A stretch of 64,000 nucleotides of DNA from Alphaproteobacteria bacterium (lineage in GTDB: Bacteria; Pseudomonadota; Alphaproteobacteria; Micavibrionales; Micavibrionaceae), in NCBI GenBank assembly GCA_016794145.1, contig JAEUKP010000017.1, positions 62,001 to 126,000 of the forward strand. Direction: 5' to 3'. Both the position numbers and the translations under genes were made by a program. The notes beneath the pieces were generated by a model. That model made no database searches and was not told the DNA's origin. It saw only the letters and a list, made by a program, of their open reading frames with translations. Positions 55,347 to 64,000 of the stretch are shown piece by piece; position 1 is the first letter of the stretch; the number at the start of each line of letters is the position of its first letter.

Positions 55347-55954
55347 ATAAAATGTTTGTGTTCGGTTGCCTCTTGATGGTGTCGTCATCTGTATGGGCTG
55401 CGGATACTTGTCCTAAGGGGGCTGATCTAGTCTATTGCCAGCTTGCTAAAGATACAGGTGGAAAAGTGTTTGATGGCCGTTCAGCTAAAGACTGGGAAGA
55501 TATCTCAAAAATGATCCCTCGTCCGGTTGAGCCGAGTCCAGTCCATGAATATTCTGCATTTTCAAAAGACATAGGATGCGGAGTGTTTAGAGATAGTCGT
55601 AGTCGTGAAATTTGCGATTCAATCTCTGAAAATTTGGAATGGGGATGGACAGGTCACGCTACCATTGCGCCAGGGTGGAAATCAAACTGGAATAGCGTTA
55701 AGAATGTTTATTGTGATAAGAAAATTACTAAGTTGGATTTGCCAATCTTGGAAAAGATGTGTGGCCTTAAGATGAAGCCCTATATGTCTTGCGTGATGTC
55801 AATGGATGGGCGGCTTGCCATTGGGGTTGAGTACCTTATAAAGATGGTTATTGTGGAGAACACGGCCTCTGAAGAGCTTGATAATGAATTTAAGGGAAGT
55901 GTTTATGATCCAAAAAGTAAAAACTATGTTCTTAAAGACGGTTGTCGGAAATAG
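55322..55954 (+). CDS. Secreted Cys-rich protein of unknown function, start resembles argS
   Basis: 210 residues from 55322, or 200 from ATG 55352. A signal peptide (MFVFGCLLMVSSSVWAAD) leads to a mature domain with eight Cys (TCPKG, VYCQL, GCGVF, EICDS, VYCDK, MCGLK, SCVMS, GCRK), fitting four disulfides outside the cytoplasm. I do not recognise the family. The first eight codons, MTSQLSDI, are a nine-base-shorter copy of the argS start downstream (MTSLVTQLSDI). The original start is therefore probably 55352 and the first ten codons came from duplicated argS sequence. argS begins nine bases after the stop. Confidence 0.62.
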   Translation: MTSQLSDIYKMFVFGCLLMVSSSVWAADTCPKGADLVYCQLAKDTGGKVFDGRSAKDWEDISKMIPRPVEPSPVHEYSAFSKDIGCGVFRDSRSREICDSISENLEWGWTGHATIAPGWKSNWNSVKNVYCDKKITKLDLPILEKMCGLKMKPYMSCVMSMDGRLAIGVEYLIKMVIVENTASEELDNEFKGSVYDPKSKNYVLKDGCRK

Positions 55955-55963
55955 CAGGAAAAA

Positions 55964-57721
55964 ATGACATCACTGGTTACACAATTATCCGATATTTTGG
56001 GACAAGCATTTGCGGCGGAAGGATTGGACACATCCTTTGGGCGGGTCATTTTTTCGGATCGTCCTGATTTGGCGCAGTTCCAATGTAATGGCGCGATGGC
56101 TGCGGCCAAGGCGGCGAAGAAAAATCCGCGTGAGGTGGCAACAAAGATTGTCGAGATTTTAAAAGGGAATAATATTTTCTCCAAAATAGACATTGCAGGC
56201 CCCGGGTTTATCAATCTTACGCTGACGGATGTGGCTTTGAAAACCTATATTTCCGGACTGGTCGATCATCCACGCTGTGGAGTGGATCCGACAGCGCAGG
56301 GCGAGACCATTGTTCTGGATTATGGTGGACCAAATGTGGCCAAACCGATGCATGTCGGGCATTTGCGGTCATCGATTATCGGGGATTCCATTCGCCGGAT
56401 TTTGAAATTCACCGGATATAACGCGATCGGTGATATTCATATGGGGGATTGGGGAACCCAAATGGGGATGATGATTTCCGAATTGGAAATTCTGCATCCG
56501 GAATGGGTGTATTTTGATCCCACTTATACGGGAGATTATCCCGCGGAGTCGCCCGTGACAATGGACGATCTGGAAGAGATTTACCCGCGTGTGTCCGCGC
56601 TGTGCAAAACAGACGAAGCGCGGTTGGAACAGTCCCGCAAAGCCACGGTGGATTTGCAAAATAAACGGCGTGGGTATTATGCGTTGTGGAAACATTTTGT
56701 CACGATTTCTCTGGCATCGATGAAACGCAATTTCACGGCGTTGAATGTGCATTTTGATCTCTGGAAGGGTGAAACCGATGTTCATGATTTGATTGCGCCG
56801 ATGGTGGATGATTTAAAATCCAAAGGCTATGCCGTGGAATCCGAAGGCGCGATCGTGGTGCATGTCAAAAAGAATGATGATACCAAAGAGTTTCCACCGC
56901 TGATTTTATACAAACGTGATGGCGGGGTGATGTACGGCACCACCGATCTGGCAACGATTCTGGAACGTGTGCGCGATTATGACCCCGTTAAAATTCTCTA
57001 TATTGTCGATAAACGTCAGGCATTGCATTTCGAACAAGTTTTTCGCGGAGCCAAATTGACCAAGATTGCCCGCGATGATGTCGAATTGACTCATTTGGGA
57101 TATGGTACAATGAACGGAACGGACGGCAAGCCGTTTAAAACCCGTTCGGGTGGCGTGTTGAAACTCGAAGACTTGATTGCCATGGGCAAAGACAAAGCGA
57201 TCGAGCGTTTGGACGCCGCCAAGGTCGGGGACACGTTCTCGGAGGATGAAAAAGCTAATATTGCGATGAAGGTCGCGATTGCTGCCATCAAATTTGCCGA
57301 TTTGCAAAATAATTTTTCGGCCGATTACGTGTTTGATCTGGATCGCATGACCAGTTTCGAAGGAAAAACAGGCCCGTATCTGCTGTATCAAGCAGTCCGT
57401 ATCAAATCCCTGTTGGAAAAAGCAGGATATAAAGCCGGTGGAGATATTCTGTTATCGGATCAGGATCGGGCCTTGTATTTGATGATTACCGAATTGCCGG
57501 AAGTCATCGACACAGCGGTGCGCAATTACACGCCGCATGTGGTGTGTGATCATGCCTATAAACTGGCGCAGGCGTTTAGTTCTTTCTATGGCAACACGCA
57601 TATTTTATCCGAAGAAAATGCGGCGCAAAAGCAATCATGGCTGACTCTGTCGGCGATGGTTCTGGCGCAGTTGGAATTGTCGCTGGATCTGGTCGGGATT
57701 GAAATTCCTGCGCGGATGTAA
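55964..57721 (+). CDS. argS: Arginyl-tRNA synthetase
   Basis: 585 residues. N-terminal Add-1 domain (residues 1-95, GRVIFSDRPDLAQFQCNGAM), HIGH-type motif KPMHVGHLRSSIIGDSIRR, the connective insert, FKTRSGGVLKLEDLIA in place of KMSKS as usual for ArgRS, and the anticodon-binding DALR domain ending in MVLAQLELSLDLVGIEIPARM. It charges tRNA-Arg. GCAGGAAAAA before the ATG is the ribosome site. The gene is visibly G+C-richer than the Cys-rich gene before it. Its first 34 bases are partly duplicated at 55322. Confidence 0.97.
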   Translation: MTSLVTQLSDILGQAFAAEGLDTSFGRVIFSDRPDLAQFQCNGAMAAAKAAKKNPREVATKIVEILKGNNIFSKIDIAGPGFINLTLTDVALKTYISGLVDHPRCGVDPTAQGETIVLDYGGPNVAKPMHVGHLRSSIIGDSIRRILKFTGYNAIGDIHMGDWGTQMGMMISELEILHPEWVYFDPTYTGDYPAESPVTMDDLEEIYPRVSALCKTDEARLEQSRKATVDLQNKRRGYYALWKHFVTISLASMKRNFTALNVHFDLWKGETDVHDLIAPMVDDLKSKGYAVESEGAIVVHVKKNDDTKEFPPLILYKRDGGVMYGTTDLATILERVRDYDPVKILYIVDKRQALHFEQVFRGAKLTKIARDDVELTHLGYGTMNGTDGKPFKTRSGGVLKLEDLIAMGKDKAIERLDAAKVGDTFSEDEKANIAMKVAIAAIKFADLQNNFSADYVFDLDRMTSFEGKTGPYLLYQAVRIKSLLEKAGYKAGGDILLSDQDRALYLMITELPEVIDTAVRNYTPHVVCDHAYKLAQAFSSFYGNTHILSEENAAQKQSWLTLSAMVLAQLELSLDLVGIEIPARM

Positions 57722-57744
57722 TCGTCTTAAATCATGAGATGATT

Positions 57745-58473
57745 TTATCTTGCGAAGGCAACCTTCTGGTAAACATACATATTCGGGGTTATTCCTGTGA
57801 ATTGATAACAGTAAGATGTTTTACCGCTTGCCCATGCGTCATTTCCATCCCCCAAAGTGATGGCACCGATTGGGAAAGCCCCTGTATACTGGTCTGAAAC
57901 TGTAGCAGCATCACCTGTTGGCGGGTTGGTTGTAAATTGATGATCTAACAATTCATTGATCTGAATACAGACATCTTTAGGAATTGTTTGAAAACTTAGT
58001 ACAAGTTCCGGAAGAGAGGTTCCAACATCTACAATATTGACAGTATGAGCGATCATTCCACCTCTCAGCGGGAAAGAGGAAGGGCTTGCTGGATCAAGGG
58101 GCCCTAGATCTGTTGGGAATTGGGCTGCTATTGCCCCCCCAGATCTAGAAAAGATCTTACATTTTTCATTTGTACAATTTGGAAATTGCGATGATGGATT
58201 CATGACTGTTCCATCTGCTGTTTTAAATAAGTCTGTTTCAAAGCTGATATCGTTTTCGGATATACCATTTGTAATCAATTTATTTGCAGCTTGGGCAACA
58301 ACATCGGCATATGCGATGATTGCTTGCGCCTTGATTGTGCTTTGTTGTTTTGTAAAACTTGTAGAATTCTGGCTTGCCCCGCGGGAAAAAAGAAACATCA
58401 GCGCGCCAAAAAGCGCAATGCCAATAAACACATAAACAATCACGCCGCCTCTTTGTGATTTTTCGTTTGGCAT
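57745..58473 (-). CDS. Pilin-like protein next to dotL
   Basis: 242 residues. Short charged start ending RGG, one hydrophobic helix (VIVYVFIGIALFGALMFLFS), then an extracytoplasmic domain with Cys in NCTNEKC, VCIQIN and a late SYCYQF. It matches the protein at 11563-12237 over the helix and the following AIIAYADVV region. The pilin-like layout lacks the Glu at +5 (Tyr instead). It starts three bases after the dotL stop on the same strand, so it is likely made with the coupling complex. A secretion-system pseudopilin or surface fibre is an inference. Confidence 0.72.
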   Translation of the reverse strand: MPNEKSQRGGVIVYVFIGIALFGALMFLFSRGASQNSTSFTKQQSTIKAQAIIAYADVVAQAANKLITNGISENDISFETDLFKTADGTVMNPSSQFPNCTNEKCKIFSRSGGAIAAQFPTDLGPLDPASPSSFPLRGGMIAHTVNIVDVGTSLPELVLSFQTIPKDVCIQINELLDHQFTTNPPTGDAATVSDQYTGAFPIGAITLGDGNDAWASGKTSYCYQFTGITPNMYVYQKVAFAR

Positions 58474-58476
58474 TGA

Positions 58477-60747
58477 TTATTCTTCTTCTTTCTTGTCATC
58501 CGAACGGAAAATAGATTCGCGTGCTTTGCGGGCAGCTTCTTCCAGAACATTTTTAGATTCCTCGTCCAGATTGACTTCTGGTTCCGGGCGTTTCAAAAGA
58601 TCATGGTATGAAATAGGCCCATTGGATATATCTGCGACATCGTCGGAATCTGCAATATCACCACCTGAGAATCCTGTTGGTTTGCTAAAGAATCCCATTG
58701 GGTTTGCCGCTGTAGATGTTGATTGATCATTTTGTTTGGCTGATACGCTTAGGGCCGCAGGCTCTGGTGTATCTGGTGCATTTAAATCGATCGGGTGGGA
58801 TAATCCATAGATGTTCGCCAATGCAAAAATCCCTCTGTCAATTGGATTGGATTCTGTATCGGTTGCAATCTGAAGAGCTTCTGCCATGGCCTGAATTTCA
58901 GCGGATGGTTGAAGGGCGACATCTGCTTTCGGTGCCGTCCAGCCTTTTTTGACCATCAAATCGCGTAAAGCTGTGATATTTTTTGTATGTTTATGGAGGG
59001 TTTCATCTGGTGGTGGAAGGCTGATATAACGGGTGACGCGCATTGCTTTGGCGTGCGATGCGTTTGTGTAGAAAAACCTCACATCGACAACGCTTTCACC
59101 AAAAGCGATGACACATTGCCCGGGGCCAAAGGAACGTACACCATCATAACTGGCGCGTCCACGGTCCTGGATACTTGCTTGAAAGTTATCCGAGTAGGAC
59201 TTGGTCATGCTTCCGCCTTCGGTTGCAAATCCAGATACCTCGGTCACAAACGACGATCCAACCGTTTTTTCGAAGAATTCTTTGGTTTGGGTCGGGTCTT
59301 CCAGCTTCCCGAAAATTTTGATGTTACAGTTTGCGGCGATCGAGCGGGCTTCTTCTTTCACGCGTTTTTCCAGAGCCGGCAAATCCTGTGCCGAGAAGAT
59401 CATCGAGAAACCGAGCGAACGGGCCTGTGCGGCCATAACCGCCATCCCTTGCGCGGCATAGTAACCCACTTCGTCAAAGATAGTCATGAAAGGGGTAATC
59501 GAATTGGTTGGTTTGTTTTCAATGACGCTCGCGGTATCTCCCTCGACCGTTGCCCCCAGAGCCGACCCCATCATCCCTTTCAGGTTGGCGGCCACAATTT
59601 TCCCGAGGTTGGCGGCTTCATCCGCAGATTTTTCCAGAGCCGGAATCAGAACAACCAGAATGCGGCGGTTCAGAACAACGTCCACCATGTCCACGTCGGC
59701 GGCTTGGCTGTCGAAAATATAGCCATAGTCATCGGCCAAAGATTGCAGTGAACGGGTAAACTGCATCGACAGGTATCCGTGCTGGGTCTTGGCCGTTGTG
59801 GTATCCATCATCGGTTGATCAGGGCTGGCTGGTTTGTCGCGCCCTTCATCGTCAAAGGCGGCATCGTTATAGCCTGGTAGTGTGTCCAGATATCCTTTTA
59901 ATCCTTCGCGCAAATGGGATGGCAAATTTTCATCGCGCGAGAGTTTAATAATACTGCTGAGGTTCAGATTATGACGGATGGTGCCGACACTCATCGGAAT
60001 ATCCAGGGTATCACGACGATAGGTCAGAATTGGCATCAGGGACGAAATCAACGACACCGCACGTTCTTTCCACATCGCGTTATCGCCTTCGGCATCCGGC
60101 ATCAGAGAGACCAGCATGTTGGTTAGATAAGAGGCCGACCCGCTGGAGAAGGGGTTCATCGTGTTGGATGGAGCTTTTTTGTCGGAGTTTCCGGTCATAT
60201 AGTTCAGAACCAGAAGATCATCATCCCGCCCGAAACGCCGCACCAAAGACGACAAAGACGACCACAAATCTGTATCGGCTTTCCCGTCGACATAAACAAA
60301 ACCGGACCCCCAGGCAAGAGCATTACTCGCCATCGCTTTTAGACCTTCCGTTTTACCCGAACCGGTTGTCCCAAGGTACAGAATGTGGGTCCGTGCATCC
60401 GAATTGGTAAACCAAACTTCGTCTTTGTAAACATCCTGATTCCCAAGGTACAGGATACCCTCTGGCTTAGCCCCTTTTTTTTCTTTAAATTTAGACCCTA
60501 AGGGGAGCCTGAAAATCAATGATCGGTCTCTGGTGTTTAACCAGAAGGTATATAGAATTGCAAACAGAAGGAATAAATCTGCCCATTCCATTAAGGCTGC
60601 GCTAAAATGAAACGAGATACCAGTCATCAAAAGAACGGCAAAAGCATTATTTGACTCGGTCGCCCAGTCAGCAATCCTGACCATAACAGGGCGTGAGTCA
60701 CGAAGGAGCGATGCGTGCGATACTTCATACTTTTTATCTAATGCCAT
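58477..60747 (-). CDS. dotL: Type IVB coupling ATPase, DotL/IcmO-like
   Basis: 756 residues. Two N-terminal membrane helices (about 34-70), Walker A GTTGSGKTEGLKAMASNAL at 126-134, the SGFVYVDGKADTDLW strand, Walker B MTIFDEVGYYAAQGM and motif SMIFSAQDLPALEKRVKEEA. These, plus the DotM-like gene upstream, identify DotL/IcmO or IncI TrbC rather than VirD4. It selects substrates for type IVB secretion or conjugation. The C-terminal 150 residues are acidic and low complexity, where Legionella DotL binds adaptors. Codon composition changes within the gene: the stretch about 59.2-60.4 kb is G+C-richer. Confidence 0.88.
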   Translation of the reverse strand: MALDKKYEVSHASLLRDSRPVMVRIADWATESNNAFAVLLMTGISFHFSAALMEWADLFLLFAILYTFWLNTRDRSLIFRLPLGSKFKEKKGAKPEGILYLGNQDVYKDEVWFTNSDARTHILYLGTTGSGKTEGLKAMASNALAWGSGFVYVDGKADTDLWSSLSSLVRRFGRDDDLLVLNYMTGNSDKKAPSNTMNPFSSGSASYLTNMLVSLMPDAEGDNAMWKERAVSLISSLMPILTYRRDTLDIPMSVGTIRHNLNLSSIIKLSRDENLPSHLREGLKGYLDTLPGYNDAAFDDEGRDKPASPDQPMMDTTTAKTQHGYLSMQFTRSLQSLADDYGYIFDSQAADVDMVDVVLNRRILVVLIPALEKSADEAANLGKIVAANLKGMMGSALGATVEGDTASVIENKPTNSITPFMTIFDEVGYYAAQGMAVMAAQARSLGFSMIFSAQDLPALEKRVKEEARSIAANCNIKIFGKLEDPTQTKEFFEKTVGSSFVTEVSGFATEGGSMTKSYSDNFQASIQDRGRASYDGVRSFGPGQCVIAFGESVVDVRFFYTNASHAKAMRVTRYISLPPPDETLHKHTKNITALRDLMVKKGWTAPKADVALQPSAEIQAMAEALQIATDTESNPIDRGIFALANIYGLSHPIDLNAPDTPEPAALSVSAKQNDQSTSTAANPMGFFSKPTGFSGGDIADSDDVADISNGPISYHDLLKRPEPEVNLDEESKNVLEEAARKARESIFRSDDKKEEE

Positions 60748-60788
60748 GGTTTAAACAGTCCATCTTTCAGAGTCATTCATAATAATAT

Positions 60789-61313
60789 TTAACGATTTTC
60801 TAAAAATTCATCTGCCGAAATAGGGGCAGCGTCCGACACCGTACTTGCTGATGGAGGAGATAAAAATAGTTTTGCAACAACAAATAAAATCAGAAGAATA
60901 AAGAGCACTGCGCCCGCGATAACAGCAGAGAGCGTCAGTATCTTTTTGATGAGTGCCCCCAAACTGGATCCTGCTTTGGGCGATAGAGAAAGTGCCGGAA
61001 CCGGATATCCATTTGGAGGGGGAGTCAGAGATGATTTTAAATGGCCTTGGGCCTTTTCAAGTGCAGCAGATGTAACAAGCAAGGCCTTGATTGCCAGATC
61101 ACGATTCGTATAAACGGCAATGTCCAGAACATCTTGCCGGGGTGTCTTTAAAGTCAAAACAAATTGATTCTGACCATTGTCACGAATTTCAAGTGCGGAT
61201 GATTTACTTTGTCCCAGTTCCATTTGCCAGACAACAGGTGATATCGCATCAGGAAGAGAAAGAATAAGAACTCCGTCAATTACTTTTGCTGTAGAGAGGT
61301 ATTTTTCAGCCAT
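60789..61313 (-). CDS. Membrane protein between dotM and dotL
   Basis: 174 residues from ATG 61313; ATG 61328, two bases after the dotM stop, would add five. A beta-rich N-terminal domain (TAKVIDGVLILSLPDAISPV, LEIRDNGQNQFVLTLKTP) is followed by a linker and one C-terminal membrane helix (VIAGAVLFILLILFVVAKLFL), with a short polar end after it. The family is not recognised. Position between dotM and dotL suggests a subunit of the coupling subcomplex, like the small DotN/DotY/DotZ partners in Legionella, but no homology to those is visible. Confidence 0.68.
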   Translation of the reverse strand: MAEKYLSTAKVIDGVLILSLPDAISPVVWQMELGQSKSSALEIRDNGQNQFVLTLKTPRQDVLDIAVYTNRDLAIKALLVTSAALEKAQGHLKSSLTPPPNGYPVPALSLSPKAGSSLGALIKKILTLSAVIAGAVLFILLILFVVAKLFLSPPSASTVSDAAPISADEFLENR

Positions 61314-61330
61314 GATATATTCTTTCATCT

Positions 61331-62530
61331 TTAAGTTTTGACTTTTTTGATGCCACGTTTTTTGGATTTGGAATAATCGAGTGCAGGAATTGGTCGTGCA
61401 TTCGGGGATGCGATATATTCAGAAATTGATTTGACAGCATCTTCCATTTTGGGCCGTGGGATTGGTCGTTGTGCAGTTTTTTCTGCTTTATAATGGCAGA
61501 TGGCTCCTAATGCTTCCATATGGTGGGATTGTCGACCAAGGTTATTCAGTGGATACCACAACAAACGGTCAAAAGCACGAAGCCATAGGAATTGCGCAGG
61601 GGCTAGAACACCTCCTTCTTCACGTGCGGTTGCAAGGGCGCGTAACATAACCGTGTTTTCGTATGCATGCTGGTTACATTTTGCAAGGGTTTTTCCAGAG
61701 ATATCGCGATCGCGTAAGATTTTTCTGGCCTTGCTGATTAAAGAACTATCGATTTTCAATCCACCTTCGAATGTCCAGCTACGCGAGAGTTTTCCAAGCA
61801 TTTCATCCGCATCCGCTCGTTTGCGAACAGATTTCAAACAAAATGCAGCAAGAAGAATTTGTTTATAAGGCGCCATATGCATGGTCCCCCGCCATGGCGG
61901 GCCTAATTGTCTTGTAAAGGCTCTTGCGGCCGCATCAGCATCAACTTTCCCGTTGGGGACAGGAATATCATAATAGGCAATCCACTCTTCAGGGCTTAAT
62001 GCCTCTGCAAAAGCGGGGAGCTCAGCAGGAACCGGTGCTCCCGGTGGACGCGGTGGTTGGTTGGTCGGGTTAAATTTTACAAAGGGAGCGATAGCCGGAA
62101 AATTCCCAGATTGTCGATTGATTAGATGATTGAGATCAAGCTTTTGTCGGAACAAAGCGCGAGGGCCGCGGAACAAAGCCCAGAAAGACATCAGGATAAT
62201 GATAAATGTAAAGAAATATCTCAATGGATAGAGTGCCCCTAGGCTGATCAAGTCCATATTTTGTGAATTGAGCTGGCGTTTGTCGAGTTTTCCTGTGAAG
62301 TCCTGGATTTGACCAATTGTGGCCACAAGCTGACCATTCTGAAGAATCTCGAAGTCATCGCCTAAAACAAGTTTGGACGCTGTCATTTCTGCATAACGCA
62401 TCCAACGAACGGCATTTCTTATATTTTGTGATTGGAAGTACCACAATAAGTAGAGGAGGGCACCAAAAACAACAATAAGGATAGACCACCCGATTACATT
62501 CTCATACCCACTATTTTTATCATCTGCCAC
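61331..62530 (-). CDS. dotM: Type IVB coupling-complex protein, DotM/IcmP-like
   Basis: 399 residues. Three membrane helices near the start (about 13-33, 95-120 and a weak one between), then a cytoplasmic domain with the DotM pattern: EEWIAYYDIPVPNGKVDADAAARAFTRQLGP, CLKSVRKRADADEMLGKLSRSW, then KCNQHAYENTVMLRALATAREEGGVLAPAQFLWLRAFDRLLWYPLNNLGR. The last block is typical of IcmP/DotM and IncI TrbA. It anchors DotL and recognises Glu-rich effector signals in Legionella. First gene of the dotM-orf-dotL-pilin operon. Confidence 0.85.
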   Translation of the reverse strand: MADDKNSGYENVIGWSILIVVFGALLYLLWYFQSQNIRNAVRWMRYAEMTASKLVLGDDFEILQNGQLVATIGQIQDFTGKLDKRQLNSQNMDLISLGALYPLRYFFTFIIILMSFWALFRGPRALFRQKLDLNHLINRQSGNFPAIAPFVKFNPTNQPPRPPGAPVPAELPAFAEALSPEEWIAYYDIPVPNGKVDADAAARAFTRQLGPPWRGTMHMAPYKQILLAAFCLKSVRKRADADEMLGKLSRSWTFEGGLKIDSSLISKARKILRDRDISGKTLAKCNQHAYENTVMLRALATAREEGGVLAPAQFLWLRAFDRLLWYPLNNLGRQSHHMEALGAICHYKAEKTAQRPIPRPKMEDAVKSISEYIASPNARPIPALDYSKSKKRGIKKVKT

Positions 62531-62720
62531 AGAAACTACCTATTTATTATACCATTCTTATGAAAACATTAAGTTATTTGATTGTAAAACATACTGTTTA
62601 TGATTATTAGCATAAAAAATCTAACAAATTTTAAAAGAGAATACTAGACAGACAAAGCAAAATGAGTATTATGCCTGAAATTATTTCTAAACTTTTAAAA
62701 AGTTAAGATTTTTTTGTGTC

Positions 62721-62795
62721 GCCGGCTTAGCACAGTGGTAGTGCAGCGGTTTTGTAAACCGAAGGTCGCGGGTTCAAATCCTGCAGCCGGCACCA
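62721..62795 (+). tRNA. tRNA-Thr (anticodon TGT)
   Basis: 75 bases including CCA. Acceptor arms GCCGGCT and AGCCGGC pair fully, discriminator A, CCA encoded. D-arm GCAC/GTGC, T-arm GCGGG-TTCAAAT-CCTGC, anticodon loop TTTGTAA with TGT. The first pair of the anticodon stem is a G/A mismatch, which is unusual but does not affect the other pairs. No other tRNA is nearby. tRNA genes are common integration sites, and unknown genes and a REP-like element follow. Confidence 0.95.
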
Positions 62796-63145
62796 TCTTT
62801 TCTAGATCTTCTCCCTCCGATTCTAGAAAAATGTCAAAAATTGATATTTAGTAATTTAAAATACGAATTTGTCATTCTGGCGAAAGCCAGAATCTGATCT
62901 TGATACAAGCGAGATTGCGGCTTTTATCCCTTGGCGCCGCAATGACGGAAAACTGGAAACGTCTAATTATTATTTTAAGTTACAGTAAAGCTCCGCCACA
63001 TAAGAATGACTCAGGAAATAGATCATTTTTATGTGGTTGAGCTGTATCTACGAGTTTCTTAGGCTATTTTTAATAATAAAATGCTATTGTTTGTACTTAA
63101 TGTAGTTATAAGAAGATAAAATAGGTAGTAAGACGGGGTTAGAGT
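62796..63145. repeat. Gene-free gap with a GTCATT...AATGAC palindromic element
   Basis: After tRNA-Thr lies a 76-base element (62871-62946) with ends GTCATT and AATGAC. It has two hairpins: ATTCTGGC-gaaa-GCCAGAAT (62874-62893) and ATTGCGGC...GCCGCAAT (62914-62943). It belongs to the same general REP/MITE style as 54893-54912. Before it, TTCTAGA appears twice (62796-62835). No gene is seen until 63146; the promoter for that gene is not evident. Confidence 0.6.
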
Positions 63146-64000
63146 ATGCCGAATGCAGTAGAGTATGAGGGTACGGTTTATATTCTTAATCCAGAGCCTA
63201 GAGGGGATTACGCTGAAAAGATTGGCGCACCATATCTGATAAAAGCCCTAAGCGATTTTGGAATAGAGACAGTTCCCCCTCAATCCCCCAATCGTCCTGT
63301 GACCAATGGGGCAGCTGCCAAAGCGCTAGCACAAAAAAACCCAAATGTAACGCGTGTTGATTATGCAACAGATTTCGATAGGATTGAATTACTTGAGATA
63401 AAGCTCCCTCAAGGAATGTCAGCTGCAGAGGCTGTAAAAGCACTCAATAACTATGACCCAAAAACGCAAACCTATGTTGACAAAAATATCGCAGAAGAAT
63501 TTGCTCAAAAAAAGGCAGAGGCTCTTGCTGCCAAGTCAGCAAAGAATGCAAGTGATATCACTGCTGCGTCAGGTGTGTCTCCTTACGCAACAGTGACCGA
63601 ACAATTAATGGTCAATGCAGGGAAGCTTGATACAAGCCAATATATCGTAACCCAGCAAGGAACGTCATTTACTGTTAGAAGTCGTTCAAATGAAACTCAG
63701 CTCACCGTCTCCGTATCAGTAGATCCCCAATTTCCTGATCGTGTACAATTAGAATTCTTGGGAAATGACCACGAGGGAGACTCCCAAAAATTTAGGCAAG
63801 CTGTTGGTTCAAAACTTCTGGATGGCGTTCTAAAGGATACAAGACAATCCACGATACAAAATGCAATGAATTTCGTTGGCAATCAGAGAATACTTGCTGA
63901 TATCACTCCTGAAAAAGCAAGAAAAATTGGTCAAGCCCGTCAAGACTCTGCAAAGAGTGCTTTGCTTGGTCAAGTCACTATTGATAACATCGGCATTGGG
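63146..64000 (+). CDS. Unknown protein, 3' end outside window
   Basis: An open frame from ATG 63146 to the end of the window, 285 codons with no stop. The protein begins MPNAVEYEGTVYILNPEPRG, has no signal peptide, and is hydrophilic. An Ala/Lys/Gln-rich helical stretch near residues 115-145 (EEFAQKKAEALAAKSAKNAS) is followed by beta-strand-like segments and a further helical region. I recognise no domain. Upstream GGGG ten bases before the ATG is a weak ribosome site. Its place close to the dotM-dotL operon makes a secreted substrate possible, but this is only a guess. Confidence 0.6.
   Translation, partial: MPNAVEYEGTVYILNPEPRGDYAEKIGAPYLIKALSDFGIETVPPQSPNRPVTNGAAAKALAQKNPNVTRVDYATDFDRIELLEIKLPQGMSAAEAVKALNNYDPKTQTYVDKNIAEEFAQKKAEALAAKSAKNASDITAASGVSPYATVTEQLMVNAGKLDTSQYIVTQQGTSFTVRSRSNETQLTVSVSVDPQFPDRVQLEFLGNDHEGDSQKFRQAVGSKLLDGVLKDTRQSTIQNAMNFVGNQRILADITPEKARKIGQARQDSAKSALLGQVTIDNIGIG

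Noticed and set aside
56369..57391. 138- and 161-codon minus-strand frames inside argS
   Set aside because: They are antisense shadows of a housekeeping gene, without ribosome sites.
58987..59751. 254-codon plus-strand frame opposite dotL
   Set aside because: It is the antisense of a strongly conserved ATPase region, rich in His/Arg/Phe as expected from antisense codons, with no ribosome site or recognisable domain.

Overview
The window looks like a piece of an alphaproteobacterial chromosome of moderate-to-low G+C. The lineage is suggested by a MucR/Ros-type regulator, a class II (CP4-like) EPSP synthase next to cmk, the fliL-fliM-DUF6468-motE-cheY-cheZ flagellar cluster, a periplasmic TlpX-like peroxiredoxin beside a ScsB-type DsbD, and a membrane-anchored cytochrome c. 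The host is motile. It also carries DotM/DotL-type (IcmP/IcmO, type IVB) secretion genes, so it may be host-associated, predatory or conjugative. The species cannot be named from sequence alone.

Layout. 1-5.3 kb: the end of a YjbH outer-membrane polysaccharide protein, Leu/Val-type amino-acid dehydrogenase, then yraN, a BON lipoprotein and sirB1. 5.3-12.2 kb: a response regulator with a partner protein, a periplasmic DsbC/TrbB-like protein, an unknown protein and a lytic transglycosylase that together look like type IVB accessory genes, a TorF porin, rmuC and a pilin-like protein. 12.2-24.6 kb: a repeat island, cytochrome c, pheA, a His/Cys-rich protein, nrdA, guaA, aroA-cmk and unknown genes. 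24.6-32 kb: an IS5 remnant, LemA plus DUF2207, a likely free-standing small RNA, a DMT transporter, phosphomannomutase, mucR and rfbB.

32.2-37.1 kb is the most unusual block. A PEP-CTERM/AHL-synthase-like acyltransferase is divergent from a translationally coupled devB-devC-devA-thiF operon, and the promoter region between them holds three palindromes. This could be a locus that makes and exports a small acylated molecule. 37.1-43.8 kb: ParA, Sua5, the peroxiredoxin/ScsB pair and acetoacetyl-CoA synthetase. 43.9-52.3 kb: two divergent flagellar/chemotaxis operons (flgF-flgG-orf60-flgA-flgH leftward; fliL-fliM-DUF6468-motE-cheY-cheZ rightward). 52.4-57.7 kb: gyrB, a repeat island, a secreted Cys-rich protein and argS. 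The unknown gene starts with a near copy of the argS start. 57.7-62.5 kb: dotM, a one-TM protein, dotL and a second pilin-like protein, leftward. Then tRNA-Thr(TGT), a REP-like element and the first part of an unknown gene running off the window.

No CRISPR array, rRNA or complete mobile element was seen. Family assignments come from motif recognition only; no database search was run.
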